Source: RHLJ01 sp965247355
GTDB lineage: Bacteria > Bacteroidota > Rhodothermia > Balneolales > Balneolaceae
Assembly: GCA_965247355.1 (NCBI GenBank)
Contig: OZ252011.1
Span: forward strand, 3,038,001 to 3,102,000
Direction: 5' to 3'
DNA: 64,000 bases
The notes beneath the pieces are model-generated. The model worked only from the letters and a program-made list of their open reading frames with translations, did not search any database and was not told the origin of the DNA. A program made the position numbers and the translations under genes. Of this stretch, positions 9,360 to 18,105 are shown piece after piece. Each line of letters starts with the position of its first letter. The first letter of the stretch is position 1.

Positions 9360-11606
9360 ATGAAAAATAATTCTCTATCTCCCGACGAACTCGATTACGA
9401 TCCAATTGAGGAACAAAAAAGTAAATGGGGTAAAAAAGTAGCTAATAAAAAGCTTAATAAACTGTTGAAAGAAAAAGGAATGCATCAGGACCTTACTTCG
9501 AGTACGCTAAATATTTATGGTCCGGACTATTTTTTCAATTACGAGCTGAGTTGGCTTGAGTTCAATAGTCGCGTTTTAGCGGAAGCGAAAAACCCCAAAA
9601 ACAGGTTATTGGAGCGAGTAAAATTTATTGGAATTACCTGTTCTAATCTGGATGAGTTTTTTCAAAAAAGGGTAGGTGGTTTAAAGCGCCAATTAATGGC
9701 TGGGGTAAAAAAGCTTCCTGTAGATGGAATGTCAGCATCTGATCAACTTAAGGCAATTCGTGAAGTTGTTCTGAACATGATTGAAGAATATCGAAGCTGC
9801 TTTTTTACAGAGTTGTTGCCAGAGCTCGAAGAAAAGGGAATAAGTATTAAAAGTTATGAGGAGCTAACGGAGCACCAAAAAAAGGTGAGCGACGACTTTT
9901 TTCAGAAACAAATTTATCCAATTATAACCCCGCTTGCAGTGGATGAGTCGCATCCGTTTCCATTCATATCAAACCAAAGTCTTTCTTTTGCAATAGAGTT
10001 ATTAAACTCAAAAACGAAGGAAAAACATTTTGCGAGAATCAAAATTCCATCGAACCGCCCAAGATTTATTCAGGTATTTCGGAGAGGAAATAAGATTGTA
10101 TTAGTGCCTATAGAGGATCTTATAAAAAGTAAAGTGGGGGTTTTTTTTCCGGGAATGAAAGTTCTTTCCGCTAACCTGTTCAGGGTTACCAGAAATGCTT
10201 CTGTTGAAAGAAACGAGGAAGAGGCAGACGACTTACTCGAAGTGATTGAAGATGAGCTGCGAGAAAGAAAGTTCGCAGAAATAGTTCGTCTTGAAATAGA
10301 TGAAAAAATGCCCAGGCATTTAAAAAAATATATCATGCAGGAGCTTAAGATCGGGACGAATGATGTATACGAGATGGCAGGAACCATTGGACTAACAGAC
10401 GCTTTTCAAATAGCGACTCTATCAGGGTTTCCAAGACTTAAGTCATGGAGTTGGGTTCCGGTTCAGCACCCTGCGCTTAAACATGCAAACGATGAAGAAA
10501 GGCCCAGTATCTTTAAAGTGATCCGGAAAGGTGATTTTATGGTACATCACCCATATCACAGTTTCGAACTTTCTACTCAGCGCTTTATAGAAGAGGCAGC
10601 AAAAGACCCCAGGGTTCTTGCGATCAAACAAACATTATATAGAACTTCAAAAGATTCTCCGTTAATGCATTCATTAATGAAGGCAGCAGAGCAAGGAAAA
10701 CAGGTTGCGGTACTCGTTGAAATTCAGGCACGATTTGATGAAGAGCGGAATATAAATTGGGCACAACAGTTGGAAAACTATGGGGTGCATGTTGCCTATG
10801 GAATTCCGGGTTTAAAAATACATACAAAGGTTACTATGGTAGTTCGGGAAGAGGAAGACGGACTACGAACGTACTGCCATATAGGAACCGGAAACTATCA
10901 CCCGGATACCGCTCAGCTGTATGAAGATCTTGGACTGTTTACTTGTGATGAAGTTATAGCTTCAGATGTGACAGATATATTCAATTTGCTTACCGGATAT
11001 GCTCCTGATCAAGCGTTTGAGAAATTGTTTGTAGCTCCTAATCACATGAGAATACAAATGACAGACCTCATCGAGTTTGAAACAAATGAAGCCAAAGAAG
11101 GAAGAGAATCCAGAATCATAGCAAAAATGAACAGTCTGGAAGATCCGCATATTATACAGAAGCTCTACGAAGCGTCACAGGCAGGGGTTAAAATAGATTT
11201 GATTGTTCGGGGTGTTTGCAGGCTAATTCCGGGGAAAAAGGATTTAAGCGAAAATATTAAAGTTCATTCCATAATTGGTCGATACTTAGAACATTCCCGG
11301 ATTTACTACTTTAACAATGCAGGAAATCATATTTACACCATTGGGTCGGCAGATTGGATGCACAGAAATCTGGATTCCAGAGTGGAAGCCATTACTCCGA
11401 TCGAAAAGAAAGCGCTGAAAAAGTATTTACAGTTTGTTCTAAATGTATACTTACAGGATAATCAACAACGCTGGACTTTAACTGAAGATGGTTCATATAC
11501 CCGGGTAACAAAACAAAAGGGAGAGCGAAAAGTGGCTACCCACAAAATTTTGATGAATCATATGAAAGATTCAGCCCGGCCAATCCCAATTGAAAACGGA
11601 GATTAA
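9360..11606 (+). CDS. ppk1: Polyphosphate kinase 1
   Basis: A 748-residue PPK1, which reversibly transfers the ATP gamma-phosphate to polyphosphate. After a non-conserved basic tail of about 50 residues comes the N domain (YFFNYELSWLEFNSRVLAEA) and the head domain (NLDEFFQKRVGGL). The two phospholipase-D-like C domains carry the catalytic histidines in LKIHTKVTMV and HIGTGNYHPDTAQLYEDLG. The C-terminal DWMHRNLDSRVEAI motif is typical. No ppx lies next to it. It converges on the anti-sigma gene with a nine-base gap. Confidence 0.96.
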   Translation: MKNNSLSPDELDYDPIEEQKSKWGKKVANKKLNKLLKEKGMHQDLTSSTLNIYGPDYFFNYELSWLEFNSRVLAEAKNPKNRLLERVKFIGITCSNLDEFFQKRVGGLKRQLMAGVKKLPVDGMSASDQLKAIREVVLNMIEEYRSCFFTELLPELEEKGISIKSYEELTEHQKKVSDDFFQKQIYPIITPLAVDESHPFPFISNQSLSFAIELLNSKTKEKHFARIKIPSNRPRFIQVFRRGNKIVLVPIEDLIKSKVGVFFPGMKVLSANLFRVTRNASVERNEEEADDLLEVIEDELRERKFAEIVRLEIDEKMPRHLKKYIMQELKIGTNDVYEMAGTIGLTDAFQIATLSGFPRLKSWSWVPVQHPALKHANDEERPSIFKVIRKGDFMVHHPYHSFELSTQRFIEEAAKDPRVLAIKQTLYRTSKDSPLMHSLMKAAEQGKQVAVLVEIQARFDEERNINWAQQLENYGVHVAYGIPGLKIHTKVTMVVREEEDGLRTYCHIGTGNYHPDTAQLYEDLGLFTCDEVIASDVTDIFNLLTGYAPDQAFEKLFVAPNHMRIQMTDLIEFETNEAKEGRESRIIAKMNSLEDPHIIQKLYEASQAGVKIDLIVRGVCRLIPGKKDLSENIKVHSIIGRYLEHSRIYYFNNAGNHIYTIGSADWMHRNLDSRVEAITPIEKKALKKYLQFVLNVYLQDNQQRWTLTEDGSYTRVTKQKGERKVATHKILMNHMKDSARPIPIENGD

Positions 11607-11615
11607 AGGGGCCGA

Positions 11616-12413
11616 TTAATTTTCCTGTTGATTTTCGAAATCTTCGTAATCAACATAGCCCAGATCATAATTCAGTTTTTGAAGCAATAAGAAAGCGGGC
11701 TTTCGGAAAACGCCGTCTAAAGTATATGCATTTAAAACAGAGATCCGTGCTTCTTCAAGTTCGCCAATATTAACTAGTGCATTTCCTTTATACCAATGTG
11801 CCTTTTCCTCAATCATGCGGCTTTCTGTAACGCGACTGAGTGCGGAGTCAAAAGATTCAATGGAAGTTTCGTAGTCCCCTTCGTTATACTCTACAATTCC
11901 TTTGTTAGTAAAAGCTTTAGAGCCATAAGGTTCTATATCATAGTTCTCGATTACCTCATTATAAAGCGACAGGGCTTGTTGGATATTCCCGGAAATAAAC
12001 GCACTAAAGCCAAGATTTAGTAAGGAATCAGCCTTAGCAACCACAATTTCTTTCGAGCGAACCCCATCTCCGGTCTCAATTTGATCCGGGGCAATGGATT
12101 GCGTAATAAACTGTTCAACTTCTGTTTTAGACTCTACCTGAAATAATTGAATACTTACTACGAGTAACAGTGATGCAGCAGCAGCAGCGTGCCAGGTCCA
12201 CCAGGGAAGGGCAGTAACCATTGCAGGTTTAGGAGAGGTCTTTTGTGTTTCTTCTTTAATTAATTTCCGAACACCAACCTCCAGCTCCAATTCATCAAGC
12301 AGTTCAGGACTCTTAGCAAACTGTACCCAAAGCTCTGAAATCTGTTCTTCTGAAAGCAACCCCTTAACGTAGGAATCAATCTGTTTTTGTATTTCTTTTT
12401 TATTCTCTTCCAT
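11616..12413 (-). CDS. Putative anti-sigma factor with TPR domain
   Basis: A 265-residue single-span membrane protein. The N-terminal about 60 residues (EIQKQIDSYVKGLLSEEQISELW) look like a short cytoplasmic anti-sigma segment. One transmembrane helix follows around 90-107 (AAAAASLLLVVSIQLF). About 130 residues outside the membrane carry two or three TPR-like hairpins (ALSLYNEVIENYDIEPYGSKA, YETSIESFDSALSRVTE). It lies directly downstream of an ECF sigma factor gene on the same strand, the usual arrangement for an anti-sigma/sigma pair. The anti-sigma role is therefore inferred from topology and neighbour, not from a strong motif. Confidence 0.6.
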   Translation of the reverse strand: MEENKKEIQKQIDSYVKGLLSEEQISELWVQFAKSPELLDELELEVGVRKLIKEETQKTSPKPAMVTALPWWTWHAAAAASLLLVVSIQLFQVESKTEVEQFITQSIAPDQIETGDGVRSKEIVVAKADSLLNLGFSAFISGNIQQALSLYNEVIENYDIEPYGSKAFTNKGIVEYNEGDYETSIESFDSALSRVTESRMIEEKAHWYKGNALVNIGELEEARISVLNAYTLDGVFRKPAFLLLQKLNYDLGYVDYEDFENQQEN

Positions 12414-12429
12414 AAGTAAACTAATCTCT

Positions 12430-12455
12430 CAGCATGTATCTAACAATACATGCTG
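12430..12455. repeat. 10-bp inverted repeat between the sigma and anti-sigma genes
   Basis: CAGCATGTAT, a 6-base loop and ATACATGCTG pair perfectly over 10 bp in the 76-base gap between the two genes. No T tract follows on the minus strand. It could be a partial terminator, an RNA-stability hairpin or a translation-control element that sets the sigma/anti-sigma ratio. Confidence 0.6.
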
Positions 12456-12489
12456 TTATGTAAGACCGGTGAGAAAACAACTCCTTACA

Positions 12490-13050
12490 TTAAAATTTCA
12501 ATTTTTTTTCGCAGCATTCTTTTAGCAGTTTTAAAATTCGATGTTTCTTTGTCCATGCATTGCTTACTGAAATACCAAAATGGTCAGCAACTACTGCAGT
12601 TTCATCGCCGGGATTTTGAAACCAGTAAGTAATGTACTCCTTAAACTTAGGTTTTAATTCGCTGAGACATTTTTTTAAGACGCCCATTTTTTCTTCGTCC
12701 AGTAGACGGTGCAACTGGTCTCCTTCCTCTGAATGACTTTCAGGAACCTCATCAAAAGTAGGCTCCTTAATTTTCGCCTGATTTTTCAGATAATCGTTTT
12801 TTGCCGTAGTAAACAGGTAGTAGATTACGGAGTCAGGATTCTTCAGCTGATCTGAGTTGATCTTCTCTGTAACCAGCATTAACGTATTTTGTGCAGAATC
12901 CTGTGCATCCGGATGAGACGCTCCCAGCCTGACTTTTAAAAATTTGATAAGAACAGCCGTAATAACAGACACCATTGAGGCGAGCTCCTCGGTGTCGTTA
13001 TTCTGAACAGCATATACAAACCTTGAGTAGTCCATGTCCTTATTTTTCAT
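12490..13050 (-). CDS. ECF-type RNA polymerase sigma factor
   Basis: A sigma-70 family protein of about 186 residues with an N-terminal sigma-2-like region (YSRFVYAVQNNDTEELASM through DAQDSAQNTLMLVTEKI) and a C-terminal sigma-4 helix-turn-helix (ETAVVADHFGISVSNAWTKK) joined by an acidic linker. I chose the ATG at 13050. The frame extends to a GTG at 13077 and has another ATG at 13035, and none has a clear ribosome-binding site. It is followed by the putative membrane anti-sigma gene and is divergent from scpA across an 81-bp gap. The target regulon is unknown. Confidence 0.8.
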   Translation of the reverse strand: MKNKDMDYSRFVYAVQNNDTEELASMVSVITAVLIKFLKVRLGASHPDAQDSAQNTLMLVTEKINSDQLKNPDSVIYYLFTTAKNDYLKNQAKIKEPTFDEVPESHSEEGDQLHRLLDEEKMGVLKKCLSELKPKFKEYITYWFQNPGDETAVVADHFGISVSNAWTKKHRILKLLKECCEKKLKF

Positions 13051-13131
13051 TTTTTTCTGCGAAGCATAAAATAACACAGAACCGGAAAAAGAAAATAGAG
13101 AAATTGTGTATTTATCAATGTAGTTTTAAGT

Positions 13132-13872
13132 ATGTACCGAGTTCAACTAAATAACTTCGAAGGTCCCCTCGATCTTCTACTCTTCTTTATTAAGAGAGAT
13201 GAGCTCGATATCTATGACATTCCAATTTCCTACATAACCGAGCAGTTTCTGGAATTCGTTAATTTAATGGAGGAACTGGATTTAGATGTGGCCAGTGAGT
13301 TTGTACTCATGGCAAGCATGTTGATGTCTATTAAGGCAAAAATGATGCTCCCCAGAGAAGATACTGATGAAGAAGAGCTTGACGAAACAGATCCAAGATA
13401 CGAACTCGTTCAGCGACTTCTAGAGTATAAGCGCTACAAAGAAATGGCCGAGAAAATGGCCGATATTGACGAGGAAACCCGGAAGCGTTATACACGAGGT
13501 TATACAGATGAAGATACCGTAGAAAAACAGGCTACCGGAGAGGCGCTTAAAGATGTAACACTTTTTGATTTAATTTCTGCGTTTCGAAAAGTCCTTACCG
13601 ATATTGAACGAAACAATATCGTTCACAAGGTAGACAAGGTAGAAACTACTATTGAAAAACAATCGGAGTATGTGCTCGTTACTCTTCAAAAAACAGGGAG
13701 ACAATCATTTCGCGAGCTTTGCACTTCAATAAAAAACAGGATTGTTGTAGTGGTTACTTTTTTAGCCGTTTTAGAGATGATTAAAGAGCAACAAATTAAT
13801 TTGTTTATCGAAGAAGACCCTACTGAATTTTATCTGGATCTCAAGCCCGTTGATGAAATCATCGGAGCTTAA
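13132..13872 (+). CDS. scpA: Segregation and condensation protein A
   Basis: A 246-residue kleisin that bridges the SMC heads in the chromosome-condensation complex. The N-terminus YRVQLNNFEGPLDLLLFFIKRDELDIYDIPI matches the ScpA family, as does the segment EFVLMASMLMSIKAKMMLP. The acidic middle (EDTDEEELDETDP) and the C-terminal winged helix (about 170-240) are also as expected. The usual partner scpB is not next to it; the following gene, 12 bp on, encodes an M28 peptidase. Confidence 0.93.
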   Translation: MYRVQLNNFEGPLDLLLFFIKRDELDIYDIPISYITEQFLEFVNLMEELDLDVASEFVLMASMLMSIKAKMMLPREDTDEEELDETDPRYELVQRLLEYKRYKEMAEKMADIDEETRKRYTRGYTDEDTVEKQATGEALKDVTLFDLISAFRKVLTDIERNNIVHKVDKVETTIEKQSEYVLVTLQKTGRQSFRELCTSIKNRIVVVVTFLAVLEMIKEQQINLFIEEDPTEFYLDLKPVDEIIGA

Positions 13873-13884
13873 AACTCAAAGAAT

Positions 13885-14940
13885 ATGAAAACAAAACTTA
13901 TCCCAATTCTTGCTCTAACGATACTTTTTGGGTGTAAAAGCTCCAAAGAAACGGTATCAGTTCCTGCCCCATCTATTTCTGACTTTATGTCTACTATTAA
14001 TGCAGAGGGGCTTCGGGCAGACCTTACCATATTTGCCCACGACTCTTTACAGGGACGAAATACCGGGTCTGTAGGCATGGAGAAAGCGGAAAAATTTATT
14101 GCCTTAAGATACTCTACTCTCGGGCTCGAACCGGTAGGTGACGAAGGAACATACGTACAGGAATTTCAAGTTAATCAGGTTCCTGAAATTAAGACAAAGA
14201 ATGTAGTTGCCTTTTTAGAGGGTTCAGATCCGGTTAAAAAGGAAGAAGTTATAGTATTAAGTGCACACTACGATCATCTTGGAGTAGGTCAGCCTGATTC
14301 CACCGGAGATGCTATTTATAACGGGGCAGATGATAATGGTAGTGGAACGATTGCGTTAATGCATGTTGCCCAGGCCATGGTAGCAGCTCAAAAAGCAGGA
14401 GCTGGTCCAAAAAGAAGCATACTATTTTTACATGTTTCAGCAGAAGAAATCGGACTATTGGGATCAAGATATTATTCAGATAACCCAATTTTCCCAATTG
14501 AGAATACGGTTGCAAACTTAAATGCCGATATGATTGGTGGAAGAGATCAGCAAAATGCTGAAAGTGGAGACTATGTTTATATTATAGGTGGAAATATTAT
14601 TTCATCAGATGTTGATTCATTAGTTAATTTAGCCAACCTGGAAAGTGTTAATATCAATTTATCCGATAGATATAACGATCTTTCGGATCCATTACAGCTG
14701 TATAGAAGAAGTGATCATTGGAACTTTGGGAGGCTTGGAGTTCCGTTTATTTTCTTTTTCAGCGGTTTACATGACGACTATCACCAACCATCAGATGAGA
14801 TTGACAACATTGATTTTGAAGCCCTTACAAAAAGATCTCAGTTGATATTTTTAACTGCGGCAAAGATCGCAAATGCTGATGAGCGCCCGAAAGTGGATAA
14901 TCAGGAATTCATCGAGATAACAAAGCAACAGCCCCGATAA
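13885..14940 (+). CDS. M28-family zinc aminopeptidase, lipoprotein
   Basis: A 351-residue exported metallopeptidase. The signal peptide ends in the lipobox LFGC (Cys at about 17), so the mature protein should be membrane-anchored in the envelope. Zinc ligands follow the M28 order: His and Asp in SAHYDHLG and NGADDNGSGT, Glu-Glu in SAEEIGLLGS, Asp in NADMIGG, and the final His in DDYHQPSDEID. The family removes N-terminal residues from peptides; the true substrate is unknown. It follows scpA by 12 bp and may be cotranscribed. It converges on the CHAT gene with a one-base gap. Confidence 0.92.
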   Translation: MKTKLIPILALTILFGCKSSKETVSVPAPSISDFMSTINAEGLRADLTIFAHDSLQGRNTGSVGMEKAEKFIALRYSTLGLEPVGDEGTYVQEFQVNQVPEIKTKNVVAFLEGSDPVKKEEVIVLSAHYDHLGVGQPDSTGDAIYNGADDNGSGTIALMHVAQAMVAAQKAGAGPKRSILFLHVSAEEIGLLGSRYYSDNPIFPIENTVANLNADMIGGRDQQNAESGDYVYIIGGNIISSDVDSLVNLANLESVNINLSDRYNDLSDPLQLYRRSDHWNFGRLGVPFIFFFSGLHDDYHQPSDEIDNIDFEALTKRSQLIFLTAAKIANADERPKVDNQEFIEITKQQPR

Positions 14941-14941
14941 C

Positions 14942-16810
14942 TTATTTTCCTGTTATTGTGAATGAAGCCCAATGGGCAGGATGGTTGTAATAGGGATGCT
15001 CCAGCATTGCAAGTTTGGCATCTCTGAGAGCCACTGTTTTATAGTCCACTAATTCGGGTTTATACCAATCACCCCAAACCAGAAGTTTGTCAAACCACCC
15101 AAATTCGTCTTCTTCGTATTCAATAAGCTTATCATAAAATAACGACATGAAAAGTGGAGTGCTTCGGTCATATATACTCCATAAACTTGCAACAACTGAA
15201 GATGCTCCGGCAACCAGAAAAGATCGTTGAAGCCCAAGTAATCCCTCGCCATTAATTACCTTTCCAGAACCCGTATTACAGGCGCTAAGCACAACCATAT
15301 CTGCACGTAACCTAAGCGCGCTAATTTCAGAAGCATTCAGATATCCATCCTCACCAAATAATTGTTCCATTTCATTCTTTTTGGATAAGATAAGTCCGCT
15401 TTGCTTCGGTACGGTTTCATTGATATCACCATGGGTGGCAAAGTGAATGTATTTGTAAGAGTTAAGTTCAAGGTTCTTAATCCCCGCTTCAGAAACCGCG
15501 CTATTCTTAAGTACTTTTGGATTTTCAAATTTTGCAGCTAAAGTATCTGCTTCGATAAGAGTAAATGGTAATGCAGCAAAGGAGGCTTGGGTTTGAGAAC
15601 TAAAAAGACGTGTTCCCTGCTCAAAGCCTGATCCGGCTACTGCTAACAATTCCTGTGAAGTTTTGCGGTGTGGGTTTTGAATCTGGTCAAATACAGAGAT
15701 GGAGGGCAAAAACTTAATAGTGTATGACGAAACCAGGTATTTACCATTATGCACAAGAGCGTCAATTGGGAGAAGAGAAATAGAGCCATCCGGAACAATT
15801 ACTAACTGAGATAAATTTTGGATATGCTCTTCAAAAGGAGCGAGCAGCTGTTGATAAATCGGGTTGGAAAGCTTTTCCAGAGAATCTTTTGTAGCAAGAT
15901 TAATTAAAGCATTTCGAAAGCTGTTGATCTGTGCGGTAATATTCTCTTTGTAAAAAGAGTCGCCATTTATCTGATGGTAGAAAACATTGTTTTCAGTAAT
16001 CAACATGATTGCTAAACCATCTCTTAAAAAAGCATATTCCAGAATACCGGTATTTTTATCGCATAATTTTTGGACTTCTTTTAATGACAACGTTTCCGGG
16101 TAAATGAACGAGCTCCAGGAAGGATGTTCTCTTCGAACCCGCTCAACAGTTACTTCATATTCAAGTTCAGCATCGGTAATTTCATCGACTAAGTGATTTA
16201 ATTCTTCTTCAGATGCATTTTCCCGCTGCCGGTACAATTGATCAATCTTCTTCTGTTGTTGAAGTAGCAAAAGTTCGGTTTCTTCCGATAGAGTTAACAA
16301 CTCCGTTGATCGGGATTCTGCAAGTTGGTCAAGCAAAGCACGAGACTTTGATGATTCAAATAGGTCAAAAGCTTTAGAGTAGTTACGCTCAATTTCTGCA
16401 TGCCAGGAGGCCACATCATTATAATAGGTTGCATGATTGGCAAAAACATTCGCTTTTAAAGTTCCTTCTGAAAAACTAAAACGCTTTTTCTCGATCAGAT
16501 TTAACGCTTCTTCTGCATAATGAAAGGCACTGTCTGAATTAACACCAATAAAAGCATAAGAATAATTTTTAAAGGCCCGAATTTGTAATTCAGGCTCAAG
16601 GGAAGAGGCAATCTTAAAAAGTTCTTTACTGAGGCGTAATTTTTCCTGCTTGGAAAAATAGGAGTCAGGCAGTTGAAGTAGTTTCTCAAGCGTCCAGGTT
16701 TTTACTCTGGGTAAACCATGGTCATTACTATTTTTTAAATTTTGCTCTAGATAAACGAGAGCATCATCGTACTTTTTTGTATTCAGCTTGATCCGGGCAA
16801 GCATATCCAA
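14942..16810 (-). CDS. CHAT-domain (caspase-like) protease, C-terminal part of an interrupted TPR-CHAT gene
   Basis: A 622-residue open frame starting at a TTG. It holds the last TPR-like helices (about 1-165), a coiled helical linker (about 175-230) and a CHAT domain (about 240-622). The catalytic dyad is visible as His460 in YIHFATHGD and Cys511 in VVLSACNTGSG. It reads in the same frame as the upstream 339-codon part at 16844-17863 and is separated from it by one TAG codon and eleven sense codons, so the two are almost certainly one gene of about 973 codons. The upstream part has a signal peptide, so the intact product would be exported. If the TAG is real and not read through, this half lacks a natural start and is probably not made as an active exported enzyme. 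Confidence 0.85.
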   Translation of the reverse strand: MDMLARIKLNTKKYDDALVYLEQNLKNSNDHGLPRVKTWTLEKLLQLPDSYFSKQEKLRLSKELFKIASSLEPELQIRAFKNYSYAFIGVNSDSAFHYAEEALNLIEKKRFSFSEGTLKANVFANHATYYNDVASWHAEIERNYSKAFDLFESSKSRALLDQLAESRSTELLTLSEETELLLLQQQKKIDQLYRQRENASEEELNHLVDEITDAELEYEVTVERVRREHPSWSSFIYPETLSLKEVQKLCDKNTGILEYAFLRDGLAIMLITENNVFYHQINGDSFYKENITAQINSFRNALINLATKDSLEKLSNPIYQQLLAPFEEHIQNLSQLVIVPDGSISLLPIDALVHNGKYLVSSYTIKFLPSISVFDQIQNPHRKTSQELLAVAGSGFEQGTRLFSSQTQASFAALPFTLIEADTLAAKFENPKVLKNSAVSEAGIKNLELNSYKYIHFATHGDINETVPKQSGLILSKKNEMEQLFGEDGYLNASEISALRLRADMVVLSACNTGSGKVINGEGLLGLQRSFLVAGASSVVASLWSIYDRSTPLFMSLFYDKLIEYEEDEFGWFDKLLVWGDWYKPELVDYKTVALRDAKLAMLEHPYYNHPAHWASFTITGK

Positions 16811-16843
16811 AGTAAAACCCCGATCGAAATACTGGTCTTTATC

Positions 16844-16846
16844 CTA
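16844..16846 (-). other. In-frame TAG interrupting the TPR-CHAT gene
   Basis: On the minus strand the frame reads AAC TAT TAT TAG GAT AAA GAC CAG, ending residues NYY. It then resumes without a frame change into DKDQYFDRGFTLDMLAR and the CHAT half. A single base change from TAT, CAG or similar would create it. It may be a true nonsense mutation, a base-call error or a read-through codon. Confidence 0.85.
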
Positions 16847-17863
16847 ATAATAGTTAAGTGCATTTAAGAATAATTCTTCAGCGATAGCAAAGTCCTTTTT
16901 CATCAAAAAACACTCAGCTACTTTTAACAGAATGTCATACGCTTTACCCAAATTTCCAACAGATTCGTAATATTGCTGAGCCCTGTTGTAATAACTTAAA
17001 GCACGGTCGGGTTCGTTAAGTTTTAGATAGATGTTTCCCAAAGGCTCGTAGATACGAACCCGATACAAGTCCTGACCAAGATCTTCAGCAAGAGCTAACC
17101 CTTGTTCACTAAATGTGATAGCAAGAGCATGATCATTTTTCCTGTTATAGAAGTCACTTAAATAAAGGTAGGAATCACGAAGAAGGGAAGCGTTATTTGT
17201 AGACTTTGCATAGTTATAACTCTCCTTTAGATAAGGCTCTCCTTCATCTAAGTTTCCCTGGTATAAATAAATGATATATTTAAAAAGGTTGGCACGGCTT
17301 AAGTAATCTTTATTATCAAGCTGTTCAAAAATCTGAATTGAGGTTGATGTTAGTTGGTGTCCCAGCTCATATTTGGCAGGGAAGATTAAAACATTTGCCA
17401 GGTAGAGAGAAAGCTTTGCAGCAATAAGAGAATCTGATGCAGGATTGGCAATAGACAGCCCTCGCTCATATTCTTGCTCAGCGCCGTTAAAGTCCCCCAT
17501 CCGGTATGTGGCAGAGCCAATTAAAAAAACTAATTCTGCATGCAGGCCGGAAGGGGTTTCATTATTTGTGAATTGCTCGAGGGTTATTAGAAAAGACTTT
17601 GCGTCTTTGAGCTGATCATAAGAGATCATGTTATCAGCTTTTCTTATACCTGCCTTTAATGAACGAAGGGTGTCGTTTTTATTATTAGCAAGCTGATAAG
17701 CCCGTTCAAAAAATGAAACCGCGCTTCCCCAATCAGATTGATCACTCTGCTTTTCTCCTTGTAGGTACAGGGAGTCGTACTCCTGAACCCAGTTTTGCCC
17801 ATAAAGAGCTCCTGTAGTACAAAGTCCGATTAGGAAGAAGAGCAGAAACTTTTTGACAATCAT
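16844..17863 (-). CDS. TPR-repeat protein, N-terminal part of an interrupted secreted TPR-CHAT gene
   Basis: A 339-residue frame beginning with a signal peptide (MIVKKFLLFFLIGLCTTGAL, then YGQ). Six or more TPR hairpins follow, such as AVSFFERAYQLANNKNDTL, GAEQEYERGLSIANP and ALSYYNRAQQYYESVG. It stops at TAG in the middle of a TPR (ELFLNALNYY). The frame is otherwise continuous with the CHAT half at 14942-16810. A shortened TPR-only secreted protein could be made as it stands. The divergent small peptide gene starts 57 bp away from this gene's start codon. Confidence 0.85.
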   Translation of the reverse strand: MIVKKFLLFFLIGLCTTGALYGQNWVQEYDSLYLQGEKQSDQSDWGSAVSFFERAYQLANNKNDTLRSLKAGIRKADNMISYDQLKDAKSFLITLEQFTNNETPSGLHAELVFLIGSATYRMGDFNGAEQEYERGLSIANPASDSLIAAKLSLYLANVLIFPAKYELGHQLTSTSIQIFEQLDNKDYLSRANLFKYIIYLYQGNLDEGEPYLKESYNYAKSTNNASLLRDSYLYLSDFYNRKNDHALAITFSEQGLALAEDLGQDLYRVRIYEPLGNIYLKLNEPDRALSYYNRAQQYYESVGNLGKAYDILLKVAECFLMKKDFAIAEELFLNALNYY

Positions 17864-17919
17864 GTCGGTGAAATTTTAATACACAGCTTGTATTTAGAGA
17901 GAATATCCTGTTTTTTCAG

Positions 17920-18066
17920 ATGAACCTAAATATTAATTATAAGAGATTGCATATGAATACGTTGCGAAAAGAAAACTACTGGAAGTTCTCTAAAAGAGAT
18001 GATGACGACGATGATCCACCACCACCAGTTACACCACCAAAAGAAGGCGGTGGAGGGGGAGGATAA
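17920..18066 (+). CDS. Small acidic/proline/glycine peptide divergent from the TPR-CHAT gene
   Basis: A 48-codon frame. The inner ATG at 17953, preceded by AAGAGA, is the more likely start and gives 37 residues. The sequence is MNTLRKENYWKFSKR followed by six Asp, four Pro, VTPPKE and six Gly. It has no signal peptide or membrane helix. Head, acidic run, proline run and glycine tail look designed by selection rather than random, and a good terminator follows 14 bases after its stop. I do not recognise a family. Its divergent position next to a CHAT-protease gene suggests a possible substrate, partner or precursor peptide, but this is inference only. Confidence 0.5.
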   Translation: MNLNINYKRLHMNTLRKENYWKFSKRDDDDDDPPPPVTPPKEGGGGGG

Positions 18067-18079
18067 TAAAACCTTTCAA

Positions 18080-18105
18080 AGCCTCGAATTAGATTCGGGG
18101 CTTTT
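18080..18105. terminator. Shared intrinsic terminator between the small peptide gene and ftsY
   Basis: AGCCTCGAA, a 5-base loop and TTCGGGGCT form a 9-bp stem with one G-T pair, followed by a T run on the plus strand. It overlaps the ftsY stop codon from the other side. On the minus strand the T run after the stem is broken, so it serves the plus-strand gene best. Confidence 0.7.

Noticed and set aside
14942..18066. TPR-CHAT plus peptide as a Craspase/type III-E relative
   Set aside because: No cas genes or CRISPR repeats in the window, and the TPR-CHAT protein carries a signal peptide, so it acts outside the cytoplasm.
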